Origin: an uncultured Prevotella sp.
GTDB lineage: Bacteria > Bacteroidota > Bacteroidia > Bacteroidales > Bacteroidaceae
Length of the DNA stretch: 64,000 bases
NCBI GenBank assembly: GCA_900541575.1
Contig: UQKO01000009.1
Coordinates: 1 to 64,000 of the forward strand
Direction of reading: 5' to 3'
Made by a program: the position numbers and the translations under genes. The notes beneath the pieces were generated by a model. The model had not been told where the DNA came from and did no database searches. It saw only the letters and a program-made list of their open reading frames with translations. Positions 1-8,930 of this stretch are shown here, piece after piece (position 1 is the stretch's first letter; each line of letters opens with the position of its first letter).

Positions 1-690
1 AACGCGCACGCGCGTAATAAGAGGGGATCTGCTTCTTCTTCCTTCCGATGCTAGGTACGAAGGTCTCTTTATTTAGCTTTTACGGTGCGAAGATTTGGTC
101 TTCTTTGGAGCACGCAAATTAGGCTCTCTGTGTAGGCAGAATTTTCCCTTTGCGAATAGGGGTATGTGTAAGTTGTGAACGAAGTGCCACAAACTTCGTC
201 ATTATCAAGCTAAAACCTAGCTCTTCCCGTTTCTCGATGAGGACTTTCTCGTCGTTCAATGGGCGGTGAAAGCTCTACCACTGCCGTGCGGTAGCTCTAC
301 CGCTGCCGAGCGGCAGCGTTACCACAGGCCTGTGGTAGAGCTACCGGACGGCAGCGGTAGAGCTACAACTGGGCATTGAACGATGGATAGATGAAGATCT
401 GTGAACGGGAGAATGTACATCTACGGACGGAAAGACGTATACCTTGGAACGGCATATACGAAGTCAACAAAACGTTGTTCTGGAAGAACGTTGGGCAACG
501 TGGCATTCCATAGAGCCGATATCACTTTTTTCGAAAAACTTCTGCAATGACATAGACGCCGATGTTTAGAGAGAATAGGATATGGCAAAGCGCTCAAGAT
601 ACACGTTGATGGTCTATTGATCTAATTTTATGGTTTATTTTTGCATATAAAGAGAAAATATGTGCAATATTTGGTTACTTATTTGTAGCT
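1..690. other. Intergenic region with palindromic repeat, no gene seen
   Basis: No convincing coding frame is visible in this stretch. It opens with an alternating CG/CA run (CGCGCACGCGCG) and holds a small hairpin near 184-204 (ACGAAGT / ACTTCGT arms). Its middle carries the repeat cluster at 252-383 described separately. The final 60 bases are AT-rich and hold a promoter-like TAGCTTTG at 686-693 ahead of the butyrate genes. Confidence 0.6.
252..383. repeat. Cluster of short palindromic repeats (GGTAGAGCTACC / CCGCTGCCG type)
   Basis: The outer ends TCGTTCAATG (252-261) and CATTGAACGA (374-383) are perfect inverted repeats. Inside are alternating pieces of the type GGTAGCTCTACC, CCGCTGCCG and CGGCAGCGGTAG, plus an 18-base perfect palindrome TACCACAGGCCTGTGGTA at 320-337. 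The same pieces recur at 15151-15224 and 59082-59188. The unit has no coding frame and could form several alternative hairpins. It is not a known named repeat to me; a MITE-like or RNA-forming element is possible. Confidence 0.75.
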
Positions 691-693
691 TTG
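686..693 (+). promoter_or_regulatory. Bacteroidetes -7 promoter element for ptb-buk
   Basis: TAGCTTTG matches the Bacteroidetes -7 consensus TAnnTTTG. A TTTG at 670-673 lies closer than the usual 19-21 nt, so the -33 element is doubtful. Its position makes the in-frame TTG at 691 an unlikely start and favours the ATG at 790. Confidence 0.5.
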
Positions 694-789
694 CGGCCGT
701 TTGTTACACAAAACAGGCTATACCTGTGCAATAAGAAACGAAGAATCATTTCCTTCCCCCACAAGATATACAACCAATACCCATTCCTT

Positions 790-1722
790 ATGCAAGCTAT
801 TCACTCTTTCAATGATCTGAGCGCCCACCTACGGTTGCAGGAACGGCGCTACCGCCTAGCCGTAGTATGCGGCACAGACGATAGTACGCTACAAGCCGTG
901 GTGCGTGCCGTAAATGACGGATTTGCTGAAGCCTACTTTGTGGGTCATACGTTGGAAGTGAAGCAAAAACTATCCGTTACAAAGATTTCTGAAGCGAGGA
1001 TGCACTTTGTCAATGCTGATACTGACGAAGCAGCAGCCCAGGAGGCGGTGATGATGGTGGGCCGAGGCGAAGCAGACGTGCTTGTGAAAGGGCTTATCCA
1101 CACAGATACATTGCTGCGCGCTGTGCTCAACAAGGAGTGGGGCATTCTGCCTCGCGGACGGGTACTTACCCACATAGCCGTGGCCGAGATAAAGAGCTAT
1201 CATAAACTTCTATTCTTCTCAGACGCAGCAGTGATACCCTACCCCACTCACGAACAGCGCTTGCAACAGGTGGGCTACTTAGCACACGTGCTCCATGCCT
1301 TTGGAATAGAAGAGCCGCGCATCTCGTTGGTTCATTGTAGCGAAATGGTAAGTCCTAAGTTTCCACACACGGAGGGATATGCTGAGATATGTCAGCGAGC
1401 AGTTTCAGGAGAATGGGGACGATTACGAGTGGATGGTCCGCTAGACCTTCGCACCTCGTGCGACCCACTTACGCTTCGCGTAAAAGGTATTGATTCTTCG
1501 CTTGAGGGCGATGCAGATGCGTTGGTGCTCCCCGATATTGAATCGGGCAATGCGCTCTATAAGGCATTGCCACTCTTTGCTGGAGCTCAGGTGGCGGGCA
1601 TGTTGCAAGGAACGATAGTTCCCGTGGTGTTACCTTCAAGGGGCGACGATGCAGATGCAAAATATTTTAGTTTGGCACTGGCAACGTTGGCTTCATCTAT
1701 AAGTATAAACTCTCAGAACTAG
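790..1722 (+). CDS. ptb: Phosphate butyryltransferase
   Basis: This enzyme family swaps CoA for phosphate on butyryl-CoA to give butyryl-phosphate in the cytoplasm. The 310-residue protein has the phosphate acetyl/butyryltransferase fold. The N-terminal part reads YRLAVVCGTDDSTLQAV, and later segments include GRGEADVLVKGLIHTDTLL and the family-typical C-terminal region VKGIDSSLEGDADALVLPDI. I chose ATG 790 because the upstream frame (from TTG 691) overlaps the -7 promoter element and adds an unrelated basic stretch. It sits 73 bases before butyrate kinase, and the two form the classic Ptb-Buk pair. The pair can make butyrate with ATP gain, or run branched or other short acyl-CoAs. No crotonyl-CoA pathway genes are seen nearby. 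Confidence 0.9.
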   Translation: MQAIHSFNDLSAHLRLQERRYRLAVVCGTDDSTLQAVVRAVNDGFAEAYFVGHTLEVKQKLSVTKISEARMHFVNADTDEAAAQEAVMMVGRGEADVLVKGLIHTDTLLRAVLNKEWGILPRGRVLTHIAVAEIKSYHKLLFFSDAAVIPYPTHEQRLQQVGYLAHVLHAFGIEEPRISLVHCSEMVSPKFPHTEGYAEICQRAVSGEWGRLRVDGPLDLRTSCDPLTLRVKGIDSSLEGDADALVLPDIESGNALYKALPLFAGAQVAGMLQGTIVPVVLPSRGDDADAKYFSLALATLASSISINSQN

Positions 1723-1795
1723 GCGCACAGCGCCATCAAGTCATAAAAACTACACAAAGCGCTTTTAAAGACAAGTGTAAAGCACTCACACTTTC

Positions 1796-2887
1796 ATGTC
1801 AAATCACACTATTCCCGAAGGCAAACGCATACTCGTGGTGAATCCAGGCTCTACCTCTACCAAGGTGGCAGTCTACGTGGACGATGTTCCCTATTGCATC
1901 ACAACGATTCGGCATAATGCGGAAGATCTAGCAGCCTATGAGCAGATAATCGACCAACATACGTTTCGACGTCAGTTGGTGACAGACTGGCTAAAGCAGA
2001 ATCATATTCCTATGCAATTTGATGCAATCATTGGACGCGGTGGACTAATTAAGCCAATTCCAGGAGGAGTGTATCAAGTAAACGAAAAAATGTGTCACGA
2101 GACGTACTATGCACTTCGTAAGCACGCTTGCAACTTGGGGTGTATCATCGCCTACGAATTGGCACGCTTACAAAAAGAACCGTGTGAGGCTTACATTGCC
2201 GACCCTGTAACGGTGGACGAACTAGTGCCCGAGGCTCGTGTGAGCGGTTCTCCGCTGATGCCTCGCCTAGCAATATGGCATGCACTTAACCAGCGTGCCA
2301 CAGCTCGGCGCTATGCCAAAGAAATAGGACGAAGGTATGAAGACCTAAACCTCATCATCTGCCACTTGGGCGGAGGTATTTCTATCGCTGCACACGAGAG
2401 GGGAAGAGCTATTGATACAAACAATGCACTCGACGGTGAAGGACCTCTTTCGCCCGAACGTGCAGGTACGTTGCCTGCGGCAGACTTGATTCACCTCTGC
2501 TATAGCGGACAATATACAGAGGATCAACTCAAAAAGCGTGTGGCTGGCCAAGCTGGACTAATGGCTCACCTCGGCACAACCGACATTGTGAAGATTCTGC
2601 AAATGGCCGACGGCGGGGATGCTCATGCCCGATTACTCATCAATGCAATGATTTTCCATACGGCCAAAGGAATTGCTGCAGAGAGTGCCGTATTGTTTGG
2701 CCGTGTCGATGCAATATTACTCACAGGAGGCATGGCTCATTCTGATTATATCACTCAAGGTATAGCGCAACGCGTAGAGCACATAGCTCCCGTACGCATT
2801 TTCCCTGGCGAAGACGAGATGGAGGCGCTAGCGCTTAATGCACTAGCGGTGTTGAGAGGAGAAAGAATTGCGAATGAATATAAGTAA
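1796..2887 (+). CDS. buk: Butyrate kinase
   Basis: This enzyme transfers phosphate between butyryl-phosphate and ADP, yielding butyrate and ATP. The 363-residue protein belongs to the acetokinase (ASKHA) family. It begins RILVVNPGSTSTKVAVY, the phosphate-1 loop. It has the central glycine-rich LIICHLGGGISIAAH, then NNALDGEGPLSPERAGTLP, and a C-terminal ILLTGGMAHSDYI adenosine-binding motif. Length fits the family (about 355-360). It follows ptb directly and ends just before a perfect hairpin terminator, so the two genes form one transcript. The substrate range (butyrate versus isobutyrate or propionate-like acids) cannot be told from sequence. Confidence 0.93.
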   Translation: MSNHTIPEGKRILVVNPGSTSTKVAVYVDDVPYCITTIRHNAEDLAAYEQIIDQHTFRRQLVTDWLKQNHIPMQFDAIIGRGGLIKPIPGGVYQVNEKMCHETYYALRKHACNLGCIIAYELARLQKEPCEAYIADPVTVDELVPEARVSGSPLMPRLAIWHALNQRATARRYAKEIGRRYEDLNLIICHLGGGISIAAHERGRAIDTNNALDGEGPLSPERAGTLPAADLIHLCYSGQYTEDQLKKRVAGQAGLMAHLGTTDIVKILQMADGGDAHARLLINAMIFHTAKGIAAESAVLFGRVDAILLTGGMAHSDYITQGIAQRVEHIAPVRIFPGEDEMEALALNALAVLRGERIANEYK

Positions 2888-2903
2888 AAGATACATTCTA
2901 TTT

Positions 2904-2963
2904 CATAGCAAAGGCTGCGCATGAAACTCTTTTTAAGATGCTTCATGCGCAGCCTTTGCTATG
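2904..2963. terminator. Bidirectional terminator between buk and the HD gene
   Basis: A perfect 22-bp inverted repeat (arms 2904-2925 and 2942-2963, core GGCTGCGCATGAA) surrounds a 16-base loop rich in T and A. It sits between two convergent genes and can end transcription from both sides. Confidence 0.85.
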
Positions 2964-3013
2964 AGAAGATGGCTTCCAAACAAATCTAGAGCCCACAAAA
3001 AGGAAATGTAAAG

Positions 3014-5131
3014 TTAGCCTTTTTTTCGTCCAAAGAAATATGTGCGTCGTGCAGACTGAGGAGCAGGGTGTGTAGGTTTACTATTAAGTTCGGGGTAGGC
3101 AATTCGGGTATGATAGATGGTCTTGAGACTTTCGGTGAGTACACGCTTGGCCTCAGCAATGTCGCGGAAGGTAATAGGGCATTCCCGAAAATATCCCTCT
3201 TGCACTTGCCCATCTATGATGCGATCGACAAGTGCTTTGATGCTTTCTTCCGTATACTCCTTGAGCGAACGCGAGGTAGCCTCTACTGCATCACACATCA
3301 TGACAATGGCCTGTTCGCGTGTGAAAGGATTGGGACCTGGATAGGTAAAGAGTTTGGGATCGGGCTCCTCGCCCTGATGCTTGTTTTTCCACAGAATGTA
3401 GAAATAGCGCACCTTTGAGCGTCCGTGGTGGGTACTAATGAAATCGCGGATGAGCTTAGGCAGATGGTACTTATCGGCCAAGCGAAGTCCATCAGTCACA
3501 TGGCTGATGATAATCTGAGCCGAGCGTTCTTCGGAGAGAGAATCATGAGGGTTCACCCCCGTCTGATTTTCGGTGAAGAAGGCAGGGTTGAGTTGTTTGC
3601 CAATGTCGTGATAAAGCGCTCCCGTACGAGCGAGTTGTGGTTTTGCTCCAATCTTATCGGCTACCTCTGCAGCAAGATTGGCCACCTGCATGGAATGTAC
3701 GAAACTGCCTTGTGCCACCTTTGACATACGGCGGAGCAACACGTTGTTCGTGTTAGAAAGTTCCACGAGGGTAACACTCGAGGTGAAGCCAAACAACTTC
3801 TCTATGAGATAGAGCAAGGGGTAGGCAAAGAGCAGAAGTACGCCATTGACGGCATTGTAGATGTACATGGAATGGTCGAGATGTAGCACATCGACGCCTT
3901 GCGAAAGGTCGTAGCCCACCATGATAGCCGTACTCGTGGCGAATACGGCAAGGGCTACTCGGAGAAGTTGCGAACGCTCGGTGAGATCGCGCAAAGCATA
4001 GATGGCGGTGAGGCCAGCCATGAACTGCACAATGACGAACTCATAATTGGAGTGCAGAGCAAAGGAGGAAAGGATGACGCTGCACACCATGGCCATAAAT
4101 GCTGTGCGGGAATCCATAAAGATACGCACAAACATAGGCACCATGGCATAGGGTACCATATAGACATTGAGAAATTTCTGATCAACCATCAAGTAGGTGA
4201 TGAGCGGAAAAATGGCAATGAGTGTGGAGAGGAGCATGATGCTATGCGTAGAGCGCAAATAGTCGCGACGGAACAGACGCAGATAGGCAACGAAGGAGAT
4301 GAGCACACACGATACAAAGATTATCTGTCCGAGGAGTGCTTGCCAGAAGCCCTCTGAAGGGTCGTTGCGACGCACGCTCTCGCGCTCGAACGACTGAAGA
4401 ATCTTATACTGTTCGGCCGAGACAATCTCACCACGATCGATGATGCGCTGACCACTCTGCACCATGCCTGCAGCAGGAGCCACAGAGGCTATCACATCTT
4501 CACGAGCCGAACGTGTCTTGACACTATCGAGAGCGAGATTGGGCGAGAGGTATTCGTTGAGATTGCAGCGGGCAAGGAGTTCACGCGGATACTGTAAGGT
4601 GTCGGCATGGACAATATATTCATAGGCGGAACGCGTAGAATAAAGTTCGGTGAGCTGACGCGAAACAGCTTCTGTGCCTTCGATGATGCGAATACCCGAG
4701 GTGCGATCTTTCGCCATTTGCGATATTTCGGCAAAGGGTACTATGCCCGCATCGTAGACGGTTTGCATCAGCGAAGTGATATGAGCTAGGCAATGGGCGG
4801 GCACGTCATGAAACTTGCCCGCAAGGAAATCTTGCTTAAAAGCAAGGATTTGACGGTCAGCCATACGAGGATCTTCAGCATAGAATGGTTGAAAACTGCG
4901 AAGGGCACTGTCGCGCTCTGCCTCCACCTCGTGCTGGGTTTTATAGATGGGAAAGTCGTAAGTGGCTATAAGGGAATTGTAGCGCCAAGGACGGCCTTGC
5001 TCATATTCATAGCCAAACTTCGTTTCGCGCGGTAGGAAATAGACAAGAAGGGCTACCACTACCACAACGGCACCCGCAAGAGTGAAGGCACCGCTAAATC
5101 GGAAACGTATTCTGCTGCTATCTGCTGACAT
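3014..5131 (-). CDS. 7TM-HD membrane phosphohydrolase (PgpH-like)
   Basis: The 705-residue protein resembles 7TMR-HD proteins, some of which (Listeria PgpH) degrade cyclic di-AMP. A first membrane helix (about 15-32) is followed by an external domain (about 33-285), several hydrophobic helices (about 290-470) and a cytoplasmic HD domain. The HD motif reads GALYHDIGK near residue 505, followed by HDSLSEERSAQIIISHV and FISTHHG, which supply further metal ligands. The end is a basic tail. It lies downstream of pdxB on the same strand with a gap of about 100 bases. Activity on c-di-AMP is inferred from the family, not shown here. Confidence 0.85.
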   Translation of the reverse strand: MSADSSRIRFRFSGAFTLAGAVVVVVALLVYFLPRETKFGYEYEQGRPWRYNSLIATYDFPIYKTQHEVEAERDSALRSFQPFYAEDPRMADRQILAFKQDFLAGKFHDVPAHCLAHITSLMQTVYDAGIVPFAEISQMAKDRTSGIRIIEGTEAVSRQLTELYSTRSAYEYIVHADTLQYPRELLARCNLNEYLSPNLALDSVKTRSAREDVIASVAPAAGMVQSGQRIIDRGEIVSAEQYKILQSFERESVRRNDPSEGFWQALLGQIIFVSCVLISFVAYLRLFRRDYLRSTHSIMLLSTLIAIFPLITYLMVDQKFLNVYMVPYAMVPMFVRIFMDSRTAFMAMVCSVILSSFALHSNYEFVIVQFMAGLTAIYALRDLTERSQLLRVALAVFATSTAIMVGYDLSQGVDVLHLDHSMYIYNAVNGVLLLFAYPLLYLIEKLFGFTSSVTLVELSNTNNVLLRRMSKVAQGSFVHSMQVANLAAEVADKIGAKPQLARTGALYHDIGKQLNPAFFTENQTGVNPHDSLSEERSAQIIISHVTDGLRLADKYHLPKLIRDFISTHHGRSKVRYFYILWKNKHQGEEPDPKLFTYPGPNPFTREQAIVMMCDAVEATSRSLKEYTEESIKALVDRIIDGQVQEGYFRECPITFRDIAEAKRVLTESLKTIYHTRIAYPELNSKPTHPAPQSARRTYFFGRKKG

Positions 5132-5234
5132 ATTTTTAAGGAGTATAGGTGTGTGTTGCTGACAAAGCTACAACTTCTTACGCAATGAGGCAAGGCGAGA
5201 AAGGAAATTCTGAAAAAGAGAGGTGAGGCTTTCA

Positions 5235-6332
5235 TTAGGTCATACTCTCCCTTCTCAACGGATAATTACCACGGAGGATCTCAAAGTTCTCAGGATGGAG
5301 CTTGAGAGCCTGGCTGTCGCGAAGAGGGTCGTAAAGGCGAAGTTCTGGAGCGAGTTCCTTTCCGTCGCCCTCGGGATAATAGGCGAAGTCTACTGGAATG
5401 GATGGGGCTTGCACCGCAGAGTATTGTTCGGCATCGAAGCCAAAATGGCGAGCTACGGCTTGCAAAGACATACGTGTGCCATTGGCCTTGCCATCGGCAC
5501 TATAACCTGCAATATGGGGAGTGCCTATAAATACGGTGCTGAGGAGGGTGGGGTCGATATAAGGTTCGTGTTCCCAAGTGTCGACCACAGCGGTACGAAT
5601 GCTTTGCGTGAGTAAGGCTTGCTTCAAGGCTTCGCCATCGACCACCTCGCCTCGACTGCTATTGATTACCACGGCCGAGCTACGCAACTGGCGAAAGAAA
5701 TCTTCTGAGGCCATGTGGTAAGTGGGATGCGGAGCAGGAGCAAAGGTTAAGGGGGTATGGAAAGTGACAACATCGCTCTGACGAGCTATTTCCTCAAGAC
5801 TAACATAACTACTAGAGTTTTCTAGTTCAGCGCGAAGAGGATCGCAAAGCAGTATTTTTGCGAAACCGAGGCGACGAGCCATTTGTTCCACTTGACTGCC
5901 TACATGCCCCACACCGACAATGCCCAAAGTAAGTCCGCTAAACACTTCGCGATGAATGGGCTGAGGAGAAGCGGACAGGAGCGGGGCATCACTCTCCCAA
6001 CAACCATGGGCTGCGAGCTGCAGAAGCACACACTCTACATATTGCGCCACACTGCTTGCATTGCATCCGGGGCAGTTGGTCCAGGCAATACCAGCCTCGT
6101 GGAGGTAGGCGGTGTCGATATGGTCGTAGCCTATGGTAGCCGTGGCAATGAAGCTCACTTTGGAGCCATCAAGCAACTGACGATTGCACTTAGTGCGAGT
6201 GCGGATGATGAGAGCATCGGCATCTTTCACATCATCCGCCGTAATGGCTGAACCGGGAAGGTAGACGGTTTTGCCAAAGCTCTCAGCAAAGCCACGGATA
6301 AAAGGTATCTTGTCGTCTATTACTAGCTTCAT
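5235..6332 (-). CDS. pdxB: Erythronate-4-phosphate dehydrogenase
   Basis: PdxB oxidises 4-phosphoerythronate in the DXP-dependent route to pyridoxal phosphate. The 365-residue protein starts MKLVIDDKIPFIRGF, typical for PdxB, and contains TIGYDHIDT, the substrate-side CPGCNASSVAQYV, and a Rossmann GIVGVGHVG motif near residue 137. The C-terminal half has VVDTWEHEP and TPHIAGYS, where the catalytic Glu and His of D-2-hydroxyacid dehydrogenases lie. The C-terminal extension after the NAD domain is the PdxB dimerisation region, which distinguishes it from SerA or generic dehydrogenases. No other pyridoxine gene is in the window. Confidence 0.93.
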   Translation of the reverse strand: MKLVIDDKIPFIRGFAESFGKTVYLPGSAITADDVKDADALIIRTRTKCNRQLLDGSKVSFIATATIGYDHIDTAYLHEAGIAWTNCPGCNASSVAQYVECVLLQLAAHGCWESDAPLLSASPQPIHREVFSGLTLGIVGVGHVGSQVEQMARRLGFAKILLCDPLRAELENSSSYVSLEEIARQSDVVTFHTPLTFAPAPHPTYHMASEDFFRQLRSSAVVINSSRGEVVDGEALKQALLTQSIRTAVVDTWEHEPYIDPTLLSTVFIGTPHIAGYSADGKANGTRMSLQAVARHFGFDAEQYSAVQAPSIPVDFAYYPEGDGKELAPELRLYDPLRDSQALKLHPENFEILRGNYPLRRESMT

Positions 6333-6456
6333 ATATTATATGCGATTGTGATTGTATCCTTGAAGATGGAGAAAAATGGATGAGGAGAATATTGGGAACG
6401 CTGGACCTTTCCTCTTCTTATGCACTACTCCTCCCCTTAGCCCAAAAGAACTAGAA

Positions 6457-7536
6457 CTATTTTGCAATATGTGACCTTATGTATTTGCGCTCTATGAACA
6501 TGTAGGAAAGAATGGCTAAGACGAACGTAATCCCATAGACAGATAGGAACATGAGCAGCCCATGACCACGAAATACTCCTGTCTGCACAATGGCTTGAAT
6601 AACGGGAAAATGGTAGAGGTAAATGCCATACGTCACATTGGGCAGAGAGAGTAGGACTTTGGGCACAGGCAGATTGTAGGCCAAATAAATGAGGAAAATC
6701 GGATAGCTGAATACTTCCAACGTGCGCAGTTGCTCGTACAATAGTGGCATACCATCATAACTTGGCACGTAGAGCAACAACTCTATAAGCACAGAACAGA
6801 CGAAGACATTGCGAAAGCGATTTCCCCTATTCAGCCAATCTATCGAGAAGAGTACGCCCATTCCGCTCAAGAAGAAGCAGAAATACTTCAACTGGGGAGG
6901 AGCTTGCGGATAAATCCAAAAAGTGGCTAAGACCCATGCACCCAAGAGGTAATAACCCACCGAGCTACGGAGAGCACGAACGAACAGCGGAAGAAGCACA
7001 TAGAAGAGAAGCTCAAACTTCATGGTCCACAACGATCCATCGACCGCCGTCATGTGACAACGGGTAAATGTACCTGGCAGAGATGGCTGCAACCAATTGA
7101 GCATCAGCAGATTGGAGCCTAGGTATTTCCAACTTTCCTTAGATGCCAAAAAATCGGCCACGCTATAAGAACTCAACAGCATGCCTAGGAGAAAGCAGAA
7201 AAGAACTACCACGACATAGGCTGGGAGGATTCGCTCGAAGCGCTTACGAAAATACTTTTGCAAGTGGTGCTCGTGCTGCAAAAAACTATAGGCTACGAGA
7301 AATCCCGTCATGACAAAGAAAGCTTTCACACTGAGAGGCCCCGATTGCACCATCATTTCACTCCACTCCGCATGGGTCAACACGCTAAAGTGAAAAGCCA
7401 CGATGAGCAACGCAAAAAGGTAGCGAAGCAAGTCGAAGCAATTGTTCCTCCGCACATAGTGCTTCATGCCGTCGGTTAGGCGGAATGTCTGAAGTGGAGA
7501 AGAGAAGGAAGAGGGGTACGGCAACTTTCTTTTCAT
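6457..7536 (-). CDS. Acyltransferase 3 family membrane protein
   Basis: The family transfers acyl groups (often acetyl) to sugars of surface polysaccharides. The 359-residue protein has about ten hydrophobic helices. The family-typical opening NCFDLLRYLFALLIVAFHF includes the conserved R and H. Near residue 75 is FFVMTGFLVAYSF, followed by FRKRFERILPAYVVV, and the last part has YGIYLYHFPVIQ. A second ATG at 7467 gives a protein that starts right before the first helix and is an equally good start. No glycosyltransferase neighbours point to a specific acceptor. Confidence 0.85.
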   Translation of the reverse strand: MKRKLPYPSSFSSPLQTFRLTDGMKHYVRRNNCFDLLRYLFALLIVAFHFSVLTHAEWSEMMVQSGPLSVKAFFVMTGFLVAYSFLQHEHHLQKYFRKRFERILPAYVVVVLFCFLLGMLLSSYSVADFLASKESWKYLGSNLLMLNWLQPSLPGTFTRCHMTAVDGSLWTMKFELLFYVLLPLFVRALRSSVGYYLLGAWVLATFWIYPQAPPQLKYFCFFLSGMGVLFSIDWLNRGNRFRNVFVCSVLIELLLYVPSYDGMPLLYEQLRTLEVFSYPIFLIYLAYNLPVPKVLLSLPNVTYGIYLYHFPVIQAIVQTGVFRGHGLLMFLSVYGITFVLAILSYMFIERKYIRSHIAK

Positions 7537-7786
7537 AAAATGCGCTCTCTAGCAGAAGTGTGTGAGACACTTGTTCGCGAAAGGAGCAATAAACTCGCAC
7601 CTCAATATTGGCGTTCCTCCACGAAGGGAAAAACGCTAGAGGTAGCTAGCTTATTACTCCTTTATTATACGCGTTGGCTGAATTAGTAAACAAGTTAACC
7701 TGTTAACCCAAAATTTCACCAATGGGTTTATTATAGATGTGTAGCATATAGGAGGAGAAAGGGATATATCCCCCACTCGTGGAACA

Positions 7787-8914
7787 CTAATGACGCTGAC
7801 GGCGTACGCTTAGTCCTCCGCCCGATGAACTCTTGGGTCTTGAGGCTTTCGAAGAAGTACGTTGCTTCCTCTGCTTAGGAGCTTTGGTGGAAGAGGAACT
7901 GCTCACACTCGCAGTACGTGTGCGTCGTGAAGAGGCTGATGAGGAACGACGCGAGGCAGAAGTACGACGTGTAGCCTTGCCTGCTGCGGCTATGGAATCA
8001 GTCTCGGCTTGAGCCAAAGAGTCGGCGCGGAGGCGAGCATAGTAAGCACTGTCGCGACCATAGACATGTTCTTGCACATCTGTGAGTTGCTTCTCTATGC
8101 GCTTCTGCTCCTTGAGCATAGCAGAATCATCGAGGCAATAGTTGGAGAGAAGGCGGTCTTGCAGATTGACAGCCTTATAAATGTCGCCCTTATAGCACTT
8201 CATTGTGAAGAAATCATCAGCCGACATCGTGGCAGCATTGTTAAGCGAAGATCCCATGAGCATGAGTTTTCCCAGATAAGGCGCTACATCTTGCATCTTC
8301 ACCCAGAACATTGGGTATTGCGCTAATTCTCCGCCGAAGTCAGAATCACCGCGCTTGAGCACGGGACAAAGGGCAGTGACTTGGCTTCGAAAGCTAGCTG
8401 TATGCTGATCGTAATAAGTGCTCTCCTTAATGAAGTAAGCCTTTACCTCATCAGAAGGAAGATCGGCATCGTTGACGCGCACCTTATCGCCCTTCGACTC
8501 ATAGAAGATGTGGTAACGATCCATAAGCTGTTTGGCCGTCACCTCATTTTTCGATGAGAAGTCTTCATTGCCATCGAGCTTATAGTCGTAGGCTTTGATT
8601 TGCTTGCGTAAAAGGAGCTTGAAAAGATAGGTAAAGAGGTTTTCGCGTCCATCCTGCGGCGTTGTAGGATAGTAAAGCACGGCATTAGCATCCTTCGTGA
8701 GGTCGAGCGTGCGATAAAGGTCACGACGCCATGCCGCATCGCTAGGCATGCTCTGTGCTGTGGGAAATTCGCGATAGGAACTACCACGAGGCGAATTTTG
8801 TTGTTGTTCTTGCTTTTGCTGTTGTTCGGCACGACGACGCGGGGGCTGAGCCGAGACTTCGCTGGCTTGCCCTAGGGCGCATATCAAGAGTATAAGAGCA
8901 AATATCTTTTTCAT
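7787..8914 (-). CDS. porN: T9SS component PorN/GldN
   Basis: PorN pairs with lipoprotein PorK to form the periplasmic ring of the type IX secretion system. The 375-residue protein has a signal peptide (about 1-22, ending SEVSAQ), a Gln/Arg-rich linker, and the GldN domain with AAWRRDLYRTLDLTKDANAV, LFKLLLRKQIKAYDY and FWVKMQDVAPYLGKL. The family is usually about 300-360 residues. The last 80 residues are unusual, a low-complexity Ser/Arg/Lys tail (ASRRSSSASSRRTRTASVS). It is the last gene of the porPKLMN order, 16 bases after porM. Confidence 0.93.
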   Translation of the reverse strand: MKKIFALILLICALGQASEVSAQPPRRRAEQQQKQEQQQNSPRGSSYREFPTAQSMPSDAAWRRDLYRTLDLTKDANAVLYYPTTPQDGRENLFTYLFKLLLRKQIKAYDYKLDGNEDFSSKNEVTAKQLMDRYHIFYESKGDKVRVNDADLPSDEVKAYFIKESTYYDQHTASFRSQVTALCPVLKRGDSDFGGELAQYPMFWVKMQDVAPYLGKLMLMGSSLNNAATMSADDFFTMKCYKGDIYKAVNLQDRLLSNYCLDDSAMLKEQKRIEKQLTDVQEHVYGRDSAYYARLRADSLAQAETDSIAAAGKATRRTSASRRSSSASSRRTRTASVSSSSSTKAPKQRKQRTSSKASRPKSSSGGGLSVRRQRH

Positions 8915-8930
8915 TCAGTGTAACTTTGCT

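Noticed and set aside
252..383. Possible CRISPR or attachment site
   Set aside because: The units are short palindromes in changing order, with no integrase nearby and no regular spacer length.
691..789. N-terminal extension of phosphate butyryltransferase from TTG 691
   Set aside because: The region overlaps the -7 promoter element and encodes a basic stretch unlike the family, so ATG 790 is preferred.
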